Shown piece by piece: positions 26,358 through 35,011 of a DNA stretch of 64,000 bases. The translations under genes were made by a program, and so were the position numbers. Below the pieces are notes generated by a model, which saw nothing but the letters and a program-made list of their open reading frames with translations, was not told the origin of the DNA and ran no database searches. Source of the DNA: Verrucomicrobiia bacterium (GTDB taxonomy: Bacteria > Verrucomicrobiota > Verrucomicrobiia > Limisphaerales > UBA11358); assembly GCA_031290985.1 (NCBI GenBank), contig JARLJW010000023.1, positions 51,522 to 115,521 of the forward strand. The letters are read 5' to 3'. Numbering within the stretch: position 1 is the first letter of the stretch; each line of letters starts with the position of its first letter.

Positions 26358-27098
26358 CTACGGCAATTTCACGATTTCCGTCCGCAGCCGGCCAATATAT
26401 TGTGCGGGCAGATGCGGGTCGATCGAACCGTCCGCCGGTTTCTCCAAATCCACATGCCCGTCGGCGAAAGTGACGTTGGCCTTTTGCGCGTGACGGAAAT
26501 GGACATTTGCCAGCGGGCTGATGTCGAAATAATACCATTCCTCAAACATCGGGTTGCTGGCGGAGGCCGGGAACTGGAAGGTGTTGACCTGCGCCGTGTC
26601 GGCGAACACGGCGGTGTCCGCCGGGCGCGTGAGCTGGTTCGCGTTGACCGGCAGGCTCCCGGGTCCGCCAAAAATGTACGAGTTGCAACCGTAGCTGAAG
26701 ATCGCGCTGGTTCCCTTGAGTTTGAATTGCGGCGAATTCCAGACCGGCGAGGCGCACAGCCGCACCGCGCTGCCGTTGAGGTACGGATGCAAAACGCCCG
26801 GAGTCAGGTCGAACGGCCGCTGGCCCTCGGGCTGGGTGTTGTCGATCCAGCCAAACCAGTACAAGGTGCCGCTGCTTGGCGTGGCGGGATTGAGCGGCCG
26901 GTAGCGGAATGAATTCCCGGCGTTTTCATCCCAATATAATTGCGTGGCCAGCCCAAGCTGCCGGAGGTTGCTGGTGCAATCGGCGCGTTGCGCGGTGGCC
27001 TTTGCCCGCACGAGTGCGGGCAGCAGCATCGCCGCCAGGATGGCGATGATGGCGATGACCACCAGCAGTTCGATCAAGGTAAAAGCGCGCCGTCTCAT
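26358..27098 (-). CDS. Prepilin-like protein with H-x9-DG motif (cobalamin operon)
   Basis: A 246-residue protein. The start [20 protein letters not shown] is a class III (type IV prepilin/GspG) signal with Glu at position 5 of the mature part, which a prepilin peptidase would cut before Phe 6. The long hydrophobic helix is followed by a beta-rich domain ending in H-x9-DG ([13 protein letters not shown]), the signature of the Verrucomicrobiota/Planctomycetes pseudopilin family. It overlaps the BtuF-like gene by ATGA and is the last gene of the riboswitch-led operon. It may form a short pseudopilus; a role in corrinoid uptake is only suggested by position. Confidence 0.88.
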   Translation of the reverse strand: MRRRAFTLIELLVVIAIIAILAAMLLPALVRAKATAQRADCTSNLRQLGLATQLYWDENAGNSFRYRPLNPATPSSGTLYWFGWIDNTQPEGQRPFDLTPGVLHPYLNGSAVRLCASPVWNSPQFKLKGTSAIFSYGCNSYIFGGPGSLPVNANQLTRPADTAVFADTAQVNTFQFPASASNPMFEEWYYFDISPLANVHFRHAQKANVTFADGHVDLEKPADGSIDPHLPAQYIGRLRTEIVKLP

Positions 27099-27859
27099 GC
27101 CGCGGCCTCCAAATGTTGTTTGATCTGCCGGAAACCGTGGATGAGCCGGAAGCCGGGCTGCAGGATGTCTTCGCCGGGAAGCTCATGGATGCGGCCGGAG
27201 CGGACGGCGGCCAGTTGTTCCCAGCCGGGGCGCGCACTGATTTCCGCCGCGTGGAACGGTTTGCCGCACCACGAGGCGAAGATGATTTCCGGGCGGGTGG
27301 CGCAGACCTGGGCGGGCAACACCACGCGCTCCATCGCCGCCCGGCGGTGGCGCAATTCCGGAAACACATCCTCGCCGCCGGCGCGCTCGATCAATTCACC
27401 CACCCAGCCAATGCCGGAGATGAGCGGGTTGTTCCATTCCTCAAAATAAACCCGGGGCCGGACCGCGCGCGTGACCGGGGCCAGCCGTTCGCGAAATTCA
27501 GCCAGCAGCTTTTCCCCCGCCGCTTCACAGCCGACGACCCGTGCCAGCAACGCGAGGGTGTTTTCGATCTCCGCCAACGTGCGCTGGTTAGTGGCCAGCA
27601 CGGGCAAGCCGCGCCGCATCAGTTCCACCGCGAGCTTCGCCTGCACGTCGGAAAACGTGATGACGAGGTCAGGCCGCAGTTGCACGATCTGCTCCAGATT
27701 GGCGGAACTGAAACCGCTGACGCGCGGTTTGGGCGATGCTTCCAGCGGCGGGTTGAAAAACGCCGAGATCCCCGCCACGCGCTCCCATGCGCCGATGCGC
27801 CAGAGCCAGTCCGCCGCCTCGGCGGAAAGACAGACGATGCGTTGAGGGTGGCGGTTCAT
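27095..27859 (-). CDS. BtuF-like cobalamin-binding protein without signal peptide
   Basis: A 254-residue periplasmic-binding-protein-fold domain of the BtuF/FepB class. It has the [26 protein letters not shown] start, [14 protein letters not shown], a connecting helix and [15 protein letters not shown], in the usual order for cobalamin-binding proteins. There is no signal peptide before the first strand, so it is either cytoplasmic or exported with another protein; signal-less forms are common in some phyla. ATGA overlaps join it to the CWC gene upstream and the prepilin gene downstream. The riboswitch at the head of the operon supports corrinoid as ligand. No BtuCD genes are next to it. Confidence 0.85.
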   Translation of the reverse strand: MNRHPQRIVCLSAEAADWLWRIGAWERVAGISAFFNPPLEASPKPRVSGFSSANLEQIVQLRPDLVITFSDVQAKLAVELMRRGLPVLATNQRTLAEIENTLALLARVVGCEAAGEKLLAEFRERLAPVTRAVRPRVYFEEWNNPLISGIGWVGELIERAGGEDVFPELRHRRAAMERVVLPAQVCATRPEIIFASWCGKPFHAAEISARPGWEQLAAVRSGRIHELPGEDILQPGFRLIHGFRQIKQHLEAAA

Positions 27860-28218
27860 TTGGCGGCAAACGGATTGGACGCGGCTTCGAACGGGCAGTG
27901 GCGGCAGCCGCTGTCGCAACAGTAACCGCGCCGCAGGTGATGCGCCGCGGTGAACACCATCAGCCCGCCGTCGAAATAAAAATCGCCGGGGAGGACTTTC
28001 AATGCCGGCGCGCCATTCGTCTTGGCGCGATGAAATTTCATCACGCAGGCGCGGCAGAGGCAGGCGCGGTTCCGGTATTCGGCGGGTATTTGTGCGATCA
28101 ACTCCTCGGGAATCTTCACCTTCGCGCACCAGCACGGCCCCTTGTAGGCGGCAAAACTGCTCAACTGGCAGTCGTTCAGACCGCCGCACAAGGGGCACAG
28201 GCTGGGATTGAGGCTCAT
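27856..28218 (-). CDS. Cys-rich CWC protein fused to DUF5522-like domain
   Basis: A 120-residue protein with 12 cysteines. The first part (C8, C11, C17, C29-W-C31, C53, C55, C58) matches cysteine-rich CWC proteins (CPLCGG...GPCWC...CLCRAC). The second part (FYFDGGLMVFTAAHHLRRGYCC, then CRHCPF) matches DUF5522. Both are small families of unknown role, probably metal or Fe-S binding. The start at 28218 overlaps the secreted-protein gene (ATGA) and its stop overlaps the BtuF-like gene. Being in a B12-controlled operon suggests a role in corrinoid handling; this is inference. Confidence 0.78.
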   Translation of the reverse strand: MSLNPSLCPLCGGLNDCQLSSFAAYKGPCWCAKVKIPEELIAQIPAEYRNRACLCRACVMKFHRAKTNGAPALKVLPGDFYFDGGLMVFTAAHHLRRGYCCDSGCRHCPFEAASNPFAAK

Positions 28219-29153
28219 GGCAGGTCCGCGCGGACGCGGTAAAACGACTGGTTGGCGGGCGCGTTCGTGGCCTGCAACACCAGGTTCGTCCCGTTCCCCA
28301 AACTGGCCGGGGCGGCCGGCGTCCAATGCGTGAAGTCGGGGGACTGTTCCAGCGTGTAGAGCCAGTTGGTGTCGCTGGCGAACTGGATGGTCCCGGCGGC
28401 AACGGTGTTGAGCTGGTGAAGCGGGAGCGGCGAGGCAACGGCGAAATTATCCACCGTGCCGTGCGCGAGCAGGGAATCCCCATAGGGATCGTTGGTGGAG
28501 GTGTAGCTGCTGATGGTGACCGTATCGAGCTGGAAATCCGTCAAGGGCACGAACGACAAGCGCGCGGGCAAGGTGGAATAAACCCCGCCGTTGGTGAACA
28601 CCGTCCCGCCCATGAACTCCTCGCCGGCCCGATGGATCAGCAGGACATGATACGTCACCCCCGGAGCCAGCCCCACCAGGTCTTCGTAGAAGCCCAGCGA
28701 GGCGTTCATATCACTGATCGTGCTGGAAATGGTGGACCCGAAGCCCTCGCCGGAGTCCGGGAAATAATTGAACTCCGCGAGGTTGGGCGAATCGGTGCCG
28801 GTGCCGCGCGCAAAACCCGGGCTGGTGGCGTCCGAAAAATGGCACAGGCCGATCCCCAGTTCAAAAAATCCAACGGCGGTGGCATCGGTCATCCGGAGGT
28901 CGAACGTGATGAGAAATTCATCGGCCCGGGTCAGGACCGCGCCGAGCGGATGATAAAAATAGCTGTTGGGCTGGAGGGAATCCCAGGTGACCGCGAGATT
29001 TTGGTTGGTGGCATCCCACGTGAACAGGTTGGTGTCGCCAAACGCCTGCCAGCCTGCCAGCGCCGGGTCGGTGGTGAATTTTTCGGCCACCAAGGTTGCG
29101 TGGGCGACGGAGACGACGAACAGGCCGGCAAACGCCAGCGTACGGATTTTCAT
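28215..29153 (-). CDS. Secreted protein with FYRVR tail, first gene of cobalamin operon
   Basis: A 312-residue exported protein. A signal peptide (IRTLAFAGLFVVSVAHA) is followed by a beta-sandwich-like domain starting EKFTTDPALAGWQAFGD, which resembles the lectin/jellyroll part of many choice-of-anchor proteins. The end (YTLEQSPDFTHW ... NQSFYRVR) is a C-terminal module repeated in many secreted proteins of this phylum. No enzyme motif was seen. It is the first gene after the cobalamin riboswitch, so it may bind corrinoid or a corrinoid-bearing partner outside the cell; not shown by sequence. Confidence 0.75.
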   Translation of the reverse strand: MKIRTLAFAGLFVVSVAHATLVAEKFTTDPALAGWQAFGDTNLFTWDATNQNLAVTWDSLQPNSYFYHPLGAVLTRADEFLITFDLRMTDATAVGFFELGIGLCHFSDATSPGFARGTGTDSPNLAEFNYFPDSGEGFGSTISSTISDMNASLGFYEDLVGLAPGVTYHVLLIHRAGEEFMGGTVFTNGGVYSTLPARLSFVPLTDFQLDTVTISSYTSTNDPYGDSLLAHGTVDNFAVASPLPLHQLNTVAAGTIQFASDTNWLYTLEQSPDFTHWTPAAPASLGNGTNLVLQATNAPANQSFYRVRADLP

Positions 29154-29310
29154 GGGCACTGATCTTTCAACATGGCCCCGTGGAAAAAATCCACGGAACG
29201 GTTTTTATTGGGAAGACCAGCGCGGAAATGAATGCCTCAGCGTTCCCGTCCCCGTCCTCGTGCTCGTTCGAAATAATTCGAGGACGAGGACGAGGACGAG
29301 GACGAAAAGC

Positions 29311-29349
29311 AAAAAAGCCTTCATCTCCGGCAAAACGGGGAATGAAGGC
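29311..29349 (-). terminator. Intrinsic terminator between riboswitch and operon
   Basis: On the minus strand ATGCCTTCAT (29351-29342) pairs with ATGAAGGC (29324-29317) and is followed by six T (29316-29311). It lies downstream of the cobalamin riboswitch and before the first gene, so it can serve as the termination arm of the switch. A second GC hairpin (CCCGCCGA / TCGGCGGG, 29362-29385) lies just before it and could be the competing element. Confidence 0.72.
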
Positions 29350-29422
29350 ATTCAACGAGTCCCGCCGAAAACAGATCGGCGGGCTGGCTCCATCCTTCTC
29401 TTTGCGGAGAAGTTGCGGGGAT

Positions 29423-29500
29423 GTTGATGGTTGAGAGTCTTTAGCTGACAGCCAAGCAATCACGCTTTCGGCCATCAACCAGCAACTAGAAACCATCAGC
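29423..29500. repeat. TTGATGG-type hairpin repeat
   Basis: GTTGATGGTTGAGAG near 29423 and a CCATCAACC...CCATCAGC block near 29472-29500 form imperfect arms of a hairpin. The same TTGAT/ATCAA-rich design recurs inside the riboswitch (29574-29653), at 31429-31450 and inside the ubiD gene. Confidence 0.55.
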
Positions 29501-29516
29501 TCGCCCCACGACGAGC

Positions 29517-29790
29517 GCAATCAAACCGGTATCCTGACTTGGGCTTCAAACCTTTTCCCGCCTTCCCAAATTAGTTGATAGTTATTAGTGGATGGTTGAT
29601 GGAGTGGCGACCCGCCTTGCTCCCATCAACTATAAACTATTCGCTATCAACCAGTTCAGTGGCATTGGGAATTGTAGCCGTTACAGTGGCGCAACCGTCC
29701 CGGATTCTCACCGGGTTCCCAGACATTTGACTGCGATATCGGCGGAATCACTTCCGCCGTTTCAAAGAACAGGAACAGTTCTACGCTGAA
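29517..29790 (-). ncRNA. Cobalamin (B12) riboswitch
   Basis: On the minus strand the core reads GGGAACCCGGTGAGAATCCGGG, then GCGCCACTGTAACGG, and ends with AGTCAGGATACCGGTTTGA. These are the conserved G-rich/GGTGxxAATCC, CxACTGT and CAGGATACC blocks of the AdoCbl class. It sits upstream of the secreted protein - CWC - BtuF - prepilin operon with an intrinsic terminator between, so high cobalamin would stop transcription. The peripheral region between the core and the last block is filled by a TTGATAG-type hairpin repeat (about 29574-29653), which lengthens the element. Confidence 0.88.
29574..29653. repeat. TTGATAG-type hairpin inside the riboswitch
   Basis: GTTGATAGTTATTAGTGG and GATGGTTGATGG on the left, CCATCAACTATAAACTATTCG and CTATCAACC on the right, form an imperfect hairpin. 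It lies in the variable peripheral part of the cobalamin riboswitch, where stem length is not constrained. Confidence 0.6.
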
Positions 29791-29890
29791 TTAATTTTTT
29801 GCCAAGCAAAATTATTTTTGAGGGGCGGGAAAGGCGGGGAGGCTGCGCATATTTCTGTCGCTTGTCAGGATTTTCGCACCTGCAGGTTTT

Positions 29891-29948
29891 GTGTCAAAAG
29901 TGAGGACTGACACTTGCCTGTGTCAAAAGTGAGGACTGACACTTGCCA
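29891..29948 (+). repeat. Two tandem 29-bp repeats at fic 3' end
   Basis: Two copies (29891-29919 and 29920-29948) of a unit starting GTGTCAAAAGTGAGG and ending CTGACACTTGCC differ only in the last base. Each unit has GTGTCA/TGACAC arms. The second copy reaches to 2 bp from the fic stop codon. Two units only; not a CRISPR. Confidence 0.85.
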
Positions 29949-29949
29949 G

Positions 29950-31101
29950 TCAATCACCCGGCACCAACTGCGCCGGTTCTTCCAGAATATCGAGCAACGC
30001 CTTCGCGCAATAAACCCGGTCGCGTTTTGCCGTTCCCACTTGCTGCACGATGCCGAGACGTTCCAAGCGTTCAATGGCTCGTTGTGCTGTTGTGAAAGCA
30101 ACGCCGAGCTTTTCAACACAACCTTTGGCAGTGATAAATGGATTCGCTGCCAGTAATTCGACAACGCGCAACGGTGTCTTGGTGGATTCGCCCGCTACGC
30201 TTTTTTGCCACTCCGCCAACTTCGCGTTAATCTTGCCTGCACGATTTACCGCATCTTCCGACATGCGTGCCACGCCCAACAAAAAATACTCAATCCAGTC
30301 CTGCCATGCGCCGCGTTCGCTGACGCCGCGCAATCCGTCGTAGTAGTCACGGCGAGACGCCTCAAAAAATGCGGATAGATAAAGCAATGGCGTCGGCAAA
30401 ATCTTCCGCTCAATCAGAAACAGCGTGATGAGCAATCGGCCAACCCGTCCGTTTCCATCGAGAAACGGGTGGATGGCCTCAAATTGGTAATGCGCCAAGG
30501 CGATAGTGGCAAGTGGTGGCAAATCTGACTCATGCAAAAACTTTTCCCATGCGGCAAGGCACGGCTCCACCGCATCGGGCGGCGGCGGAATAAACGAAGC
30601 CGTTTCGACTGTTGATCCCGGTTTGCCAATCCAGTTTTGAATCTTTCGGAACTCGCCCCGCGTGGCATGATGTCCCCTCACGTCGGTCATGAGCTTTTCG
30701 TGTAACTCTTTGATGAGGCGGACACAAATCGGCAATTTGCCCAGTCGGGATATACCGTGTTCCAAGGCGACTACATAGTTGCCGACTTCGCGCAGATCGT
30801 CGGGGCTGCGTTCCACGGCAATACCGGCTTCGGCAGCCAGCAATTCGCCAAGGGTCGCCTGTGTGCCTTCAATTTTGCTAGATAGCACGGCCTCGCGCCG
30901 GGTAAACGGACGCATGAGGACGTGCGGGTTGGGCAATCGTCCTCCCTCACCCGCCAGCTTGCCAATCAGTCTGTCCGCGTCGGACAGCAAGCGAATAAGC
31001 CGTGGCGTCCAATCTACGGCAGGCGGCAGCGGGTCTGGCACAAAGGCAGAATACTTGCCTTGTGGCACCTTTTTGCCGGGAATGTTGGTCGTTTTTGCCA
31101 T
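29950..31101 (-). CDS. Fic family protein (AMPylator/adenylyltransferase)
   Basis: A 383-residue Fic protein. The catalytic motif HPFLDGNGRVGR at 211-222 is complete (His, Asp/Glu-position D, N, R), so nucleotide transfer to a target hydroxyl is expected. The inhibitory motif S-x-x-x-E-G at 74-79 (SSKIEG) is in the N-terminal part, as in class II Fic proteins, and would clamp the ATP gamma-phosphate. A C-terminal winged-helix region (FTTAQRAIERLERLGIVQQVG) may bind DNA. Two inverted repeats just upstream could be its own operators. No antitoxin gene is adjacent. Target unknown. Confidence 0.92.
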   Translation of the reverse strand: MAKTTNIPGKKVPQGKYSAFVPDPLPPAVDWTPRLIRLLSDADRLIGKLAGEGGRLPNPHVLMRPFTRREAVLSSKIEGTQATLGELLAAEAGIAVERSPDDLREVGNYVVALEHGISRLGKLPICVRLIKELHEKLMTDVRGHHATRGEFRKIQNWIGKPGSTVETASFIPPPPDAVEPCLAAWEKFLHESDLPPLATIALAHYQFEAIHPFLDGNGRVGRLLITLFLIERKILPTPLLYLSAFFEASRRDYYDGLRGVSERGAWQDWIEYFLLGVARMSEDAVNRAGKINAKLAEWQKSVAGESTKTPLRVVELLAANPFITAKGCVEKLGVAFTTAQRAIERLERLGIVQQVGTAKRDRVYCAKALLDILEEPAQLVPGD

Positions 31102-31107
31102 CGGTTC

Positions 31108-31171
31108 CTATTTTCGATGCCGAAAATAGCACGATTCCTTATTATCGCAAATGGCTAAAAACGAAAATAAG
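31108..31171. promoter_or_regulatory. Candidate operators upstream of fic
   Basis: A perfect 9-bp inverted repeat CTATTTTCG-atgc-CGAAAATAG lies at 31108-31129, 6 bp upstream of the fic start. A second, imperfect one (CCTTATTATCG near 31138 and CGAAAATAAGG near 31161) follows. Both share the CGAAAATA half-site. The winged-helix end of Fic makes autoregulation plausible. Confidence 0.55.
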
Positions 31172-31657
31172 GCGATTTCTTATTAGCGGGGCATTTTTCA
31201 GCTATTGCCGCCCGCCGCGGCGGCTGAGAGCGACAGATGCTCCGTCTAACTTTTACAACGCGCGTTTCGCGCCTCGTCTATTCACACCCTAAAAGCTGCC
31301 TTTAAGGGGCAGTCCAGCTTGGCTGGAACGCTGGCGAGATTCCGACCGGCGGACGGTTGGGCAAGGGTGTCAGGGACGGCATGGCCTTGGTTTGCGGGGT
31401 TCCAAGGCCGGGCAGTGGGCAGTGGGTAGTTGAGAGTTGATGGTTGATAGAGGGAACGAATGGCGAAATCCGAAATCCGAAATCCGAATGACGAATGCTG
31501 AACTGGGCGATGATGGAGGGGGCGGGCTTTTTTAAAAAACAGATGTAGCGGCTACATGGCGGTTTTTTGGCAATTGTGAGTTAATGAATCAGTGAGTCAG
31601 TGAATTAAGGGCGGGGCGGGCAGTTCGAGGACGAGGACGAGGAGGATTGGGAACGGT

Positions 31658-31701
31658 CGGAATGAAGTCGGAATGAAGTCGGAATCTATTCGGAATGAAG
31701 G
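31658..31701 (+). repeat. Four 11-bp tandem repeats
   Basis: Units CGGAATGAAGT, CGGAATGAAGT, CGGAATCTATT and CGGAATGAAGG follow one another without gaps. They are too short and too regular for a CRISPR. Confidence 0.8.
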
Positions 31702-31962
31702 TTGATCGGGTTGAGCGTAGAATGAGGGCAAATCTGAATTAAAAAGCCGATGATCGGCACCGCAGAATGCAAAATGAAGAAAAGCTCCAAGGACCAACAT
31801 CCAAGCTCCAGAGAAGCTCCAAGCTCCAATATCCCGAGATGCGTACGGGATGTCCGTGGGCGATGGGATGTCCGCACAGCGCGTTCACCCTGGTTAAAAA
31901 GTGCGATGCCGCACGGGGACTTTGCAGTCGGCCACCATGCAAAGCGTTGGGAATCAATGTCC

Positions 31963-32290
31963 GTCAGGCTTTGTCAGGCTTTGTCAGACCCTAGAATTTT
32001 CAAAACTACTTGCGTAGGGCCACCAGCCGCACGGGGTGCTGGCGTACGGCCACTATATCGCGGATGGCCGGAACGGACCGAGCAAATGCGAAATACGCAA
32101 AAATGATGGTCCTGAAATTTGCAAAAAGACCAATGAAAACGAAAAAATTAAACCAAATTAAACCAAGTTAAAGTACTGGCGTACGGCCACCAGGCCTGCG
32201 CTCCGTGGCAGGAAGGTGTCCGTGCAAGGTCTTAAGCATCAAGGTTGGTTAGGCTCTGTTAGGCTTTGTTGGACCCTAGAAATTTTTAAA
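31963..32290 (+). repeat. Pair of diverged 43-bp direct repeats
   Basis: 31963-32004 and 32247-32290 share the layout AGGCTTTGT-x-x-GACCCTAGAA followed by a T-run and AAAA, with about one in five bases changed. A CAGGCTTTGT / TAGGCT(C/T)TGT unit is itself doubled in each copy. Confidence 0.6.
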
Positions 32291-32425
32291 AATATGAAAC
32301 TGAAAATCGAGGAAGACGATCAGGAAGATTGGGGGTTGGCATCCCTGACCCATCTCCGCGCTTTACGCCGTCGTCCGCAGAATGGTAGCCTGCGCGAGTC
32401 AAAGCACGGTCAACCCCGAGGATTC

Positions 32426-33196
32426 ATGGTTCAAGTTGAAGGTCTTACCAAGCTTTACGGCGAGTTCACCGCCGTGAATGATCTCTCGTTTTCCATCCAG
32501 CCCGGCGAAGTGGTCGGACTGGTCGGCCCGAATGGCGCGGGCAAGACGACCACGTTGCGCTGTCTGGCCGGCATCATTCCGCCTTCCCGCGGCACGGTGC
32601 GCGTGGCCGGCCACGATCTCAAGACCGATGCCATCGCGGCCAAACGGCAGCTCGCTTTTCTGACGGATGAGCCGCGCCTGTTCGATTACCTCACGGTCTG
32701 GCAGCATTTGAATTTCGTCGCGCGCATTTACCAGGTGGCTGATTACGAAAGAATCGGCGCGACCCTGCTTGAGGAACTTGAGCTCGCCGGCAAGCGCGAC
32801 GCGCTGCCCGGCGAACTGTCGCGCGGCATGAAGCAAAAACTCGTCATCGCCTGCGGCCTGCTGCATTCGCCCGGGGTCATTTATTTTGACGAGCCGCTGA
32901 CGGGTCTCGACCCGTATGGCATCCGGAAGATGAAGGACACCATCTTGAAACGCGCCCGCGACGGCGCGGCCATCATCATCAGCTCGCACCTGCTGCATCT
33001 GGTCCAGGAGATCTGCTCGCGGCTGTTGATCCTGAAAAATGGGCGCAAGATCGCCGATGGGACGCTGGCGGACGTGACGCGGCAATTTTCCGGGCAGACC
33101 GGGGATGCGAGCCTGGAGGAAATTTTCTTCCGCGCCACCACTGATCCGGTGCCGCCGCCGTTGCCGCCGCCCGTGCTGCCCGCCGCCAGCCCATGA
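32426..33196 (+). CDS. ABC transporter ATP-binding protein
   Basis: A 256-residue ATPase. Walker A GPNGAGKTT (34-42), signature LSRGMKQKL, Walker B VIYFDEPLTGLD and switch His (SSHLLHLVQ) are present. A Pro-rich tail (PPPLPPPVLP) follows. The frame reads back to 32216, but that part lies in repeat DNA; ATG 32426 is correct by alignment with family starts. It overlaps the membrane gene downstream by ATGA and forms an exporter with it. The cargo is unknown; homologues of this pair are often called ABC exporters of peptides or lipids. Confidence 0.92.
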   Translation: MVQVEGLTKLYGEFTAVNDLSFSIQPGEVVGLVGPNGAGKTTTLRCLAGIIPPSRGTVRVAGHDLKTDAIAAKRQLAFLTDEPRLFDYLTVWQHLNFVARIYQVADYERIGATLLEELELAGKRDALPGELSRGMKQKLVIACGLLHSPGVIYFDEPLTGLDPYGIRKMKDTILKRARDGAAIIISSHLLHLVQEICSRLLILKNGRKIADGTLADVTRQFSGQTGDASLEEIFFRATTDPVPPPLPPPVLPAASP

Positions 33197-34935
33197 TCGC
33201 CGCGCTTTTATATCTGCAGATGCAATCCGCGCGCAACCGCATCGTTTCGCGGTTCAAGCGGCTTAAGCAGCCGAAATATCTCATCGGGGCGGTGGCCGGC
33301 GGGCTCTATTTTTACTTTTACTTTTTTCGCTATCTGTTCCGCGGCGTTGGCGGCGGCGGGCGAAACCTGAGCGGGATGATTCCGCCGGAATATCTGCCGC
33401 TGGCCGAATCGGCGGGCGCGCTGCTGCTCTTGGTCATCGTGCTGTGCGCCTGGCTCATCCCCGGCGACCGCGCGGCGCTGACGTTCACGGAGGCCGAGGT
33501 CGCGTTTCTGTTTCCGGCGCCGGTCAGCCGGCGGAACCTGGTTCACTTCAAGCTGATCCGCTCGCAGTTGCGAATCTTGTTCAGCGCGCTGCTGCTCACT
33601 TTTTTCACCCGGCGCTTTGGCGGCAACGCCTGGATCCACGCGCTCGGCTGGTGGCTGATTCTTTCGACCCTGAGTCTGCATTTTCTCGGCGCCTCCTTTG
33701 CGCGGACGCTGCTGCTGGATCGCGGCCTTTCCAACCGGTGGCGGCGGCTGATGGTGTTCGCGCTGGCCGCCGGCCTGACGGGCTTTGTCTGGCTGTGGGC
33801 GCGCCGGACGCTGCCGGCCTTGACGGCGGCCGACACCGCTGATTTTGCGGCCGTGGCCCATTACGCGCAGCAGGTGCTGAACACCGGGCCCGCGCTCTTT
33901 TTGCTGTATCCCTTTCACCTGCTGGCGCGGCCCTTCCTGGCCCCGGACGCGCCGGCGTTTTTTGCAGCACTCACGCCGGCGCTGCTGCTTTTTCTGCTGC
34001 ATTACATCTGGGTGGCCGGTTCGGACGTCGCGTTTGAAGAGGCCTCGCTGGAAGCGTCGCAAAAGCTCGCCACGCGCATTGCCGCCATCCGCGCCGGCAA
34101 CTGGCAGGCGGCCGGGAAAAATCAGAAGCCCAAGCGCGCATGGTTCAAACTCGCGCCCACCGGTCCGGCGGCGGTGGCGCTGCTCTGGAAAAACCTCATC
34201 GGCGTGGGCCGGATTTTCACGGCGCGGCTGTGGGTTTTTGTCGCGGTCATCCTGATCGTCTTCATCGCGGCTTTTGGCGGCTCCGCCCGCGCGCACAATC
34301 TGTCCACTGTCGTGGTGATGTTGATCGGCTTCGTACTGGCTTATTCACTATTGCTCGGCCCGCAATTTTTGCGCGCCGATTTTCGCGGCGACCTGCCGCT
34401 GGCGGATGTGTTGAAGACGTATCCGCTGCGCGGCTGGCAGATCGCGCTGGGCGAGATTCTCGCGCCCGTGGCGGTGCTCGCAGGGATTCAATGGCTGCTG
34501 GTGCTGGCGGGTTTTGGCGTCATCATCTTCATGCCGACCGGGCACGAACCGCTGGTCGTGGCCATCGGCATCAGCGCGGCGTGCCTGCTGCCGGTGCTGG
34601 ATTTTCTGCTGCTGCTCATCCCGAACGCCGCCGTGCTGCTCTTCCCCTCGTGGATCCAGACCGGCAAGGACGGGCCGCGCGGCATCGAGGCCACGGGCCA
34701 GCGCCTGGTCATGGCTGTCGGCCAGATGCTGGTGCTGGTGCTGACCCTGGTGCCGGCCGCGCTGGCGTTTGCGGCCGTTTATTTCCCGCTCAAGCTGGCC
34801 CTCGGCCCCATCGCGCCGCTGCCGTTCGCCGCGCTGGCGGCGGCGGTCATCGTGGCGGTGGAGGCGGCCTTCGGCGTGCTGCTGCTGGGCCGGTTTTTCG
34901 AGCGGCTGGATTTGACGGCAGAATCTATTGCATAA
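33193..34935 (+). CDS. ABC exporter membrane subunit
   Basis: A 580-residue membrane protein. It begins with a short amphipathic part ([20 protein letters not shown]) and has about twelve hydrophobic segments in two sets, with a cytoplasmic loop of about 80 residues near 280-325 ([19 protein letters not shown]). The architecture resembles the putative ABC exporter permease family. ATGA overlap with the ATPase gene shows translational coupling. No substrate can be inferred. Confidence 0.82.
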   Translation: MIAALLYLQMQSARNRIVSRFKRLKQPKYLIGAVAGGLYFYFYFFRYLFRGVGGGGRNLSGMIPPEYLPLAESAGALLLLVIVLCAWLIPGDRAALTFTEAEVAFLFPAPVSRRNLVHFKLIRSQLRILFSALLLTFFTRRFGGNAWIHALGWWLILSTLSLHFLGASFARTLLLDRGLSNRWRRLMVFALAAGLTGFVWLWARRTLPALTAADTADFAAVAHYAQQVLNTGPALFLLYPFHLLARPFLAPDAPAFFAALTPALLLFLLHYIWVAGSDVAFEEASLEASQKLATRIAAIRAGNWQAAGKNQKPKRAWFKLAPTGPAAVALLWKNLIGVGRIFTARLWVFVAVILIVFIAAFGGSARAHNLSTVVVMLIGFVLAYSLLLGPQFLRADFRGDLPLADVLKTYPLRGWQIALGEILAPVAVLAGIQWLLVLAGFGVIIFMPTGHEPLVVAIGISAACLLPVLDFLLLLIPNAAVLLFPSWIQTGKDGPRGIEATGQRLVMAVGQMLVLVLTLVPAALAFAAVYFPLKLALGPIAPLPFAALAAAVIVAVEAAFGVLLLGRFFERLDLTAESIA

Positions 34936-35011
34936 GCGCACAGACTCATCCCGGCCGTTCCGGGCTTGCGCGGGCGTAAACGCAACAACTATACTGACAC
35001 TTCAATTTTTT

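Larger units (their letters stand above)
31172..32425. other. Gene-free, repeat-rich region
   Basis: About 1.25 kb without a convincing gene. It holds GAGTTGATGGTTGATAG (31433-31450), GAGGACGAGGACGAGGA, four 11-bp tandem units at 31658-31701, two diverged copies of a 43-bp segment (31963-32004 and 32247-32290), and two TGGCGTACGGCCAC motifs (about 32038 and 32177). Short frames here have no recognisable domains. It looks like accumulated repeat remnants between two transcription units. Confidence 0.6.

Noticed and set aside
31658..31701. Possible CRISPR-like tandem array
   Set aside because: Four 11-bp units abut without spacers and no cas gene is near; simple tandem repeat.
32216..32425. 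A 70-residue N-terminal extension of the ABC ATPase
   Set aside because: The added part is coded by repeat DNA and precedes the normal family start at ATG 32426.
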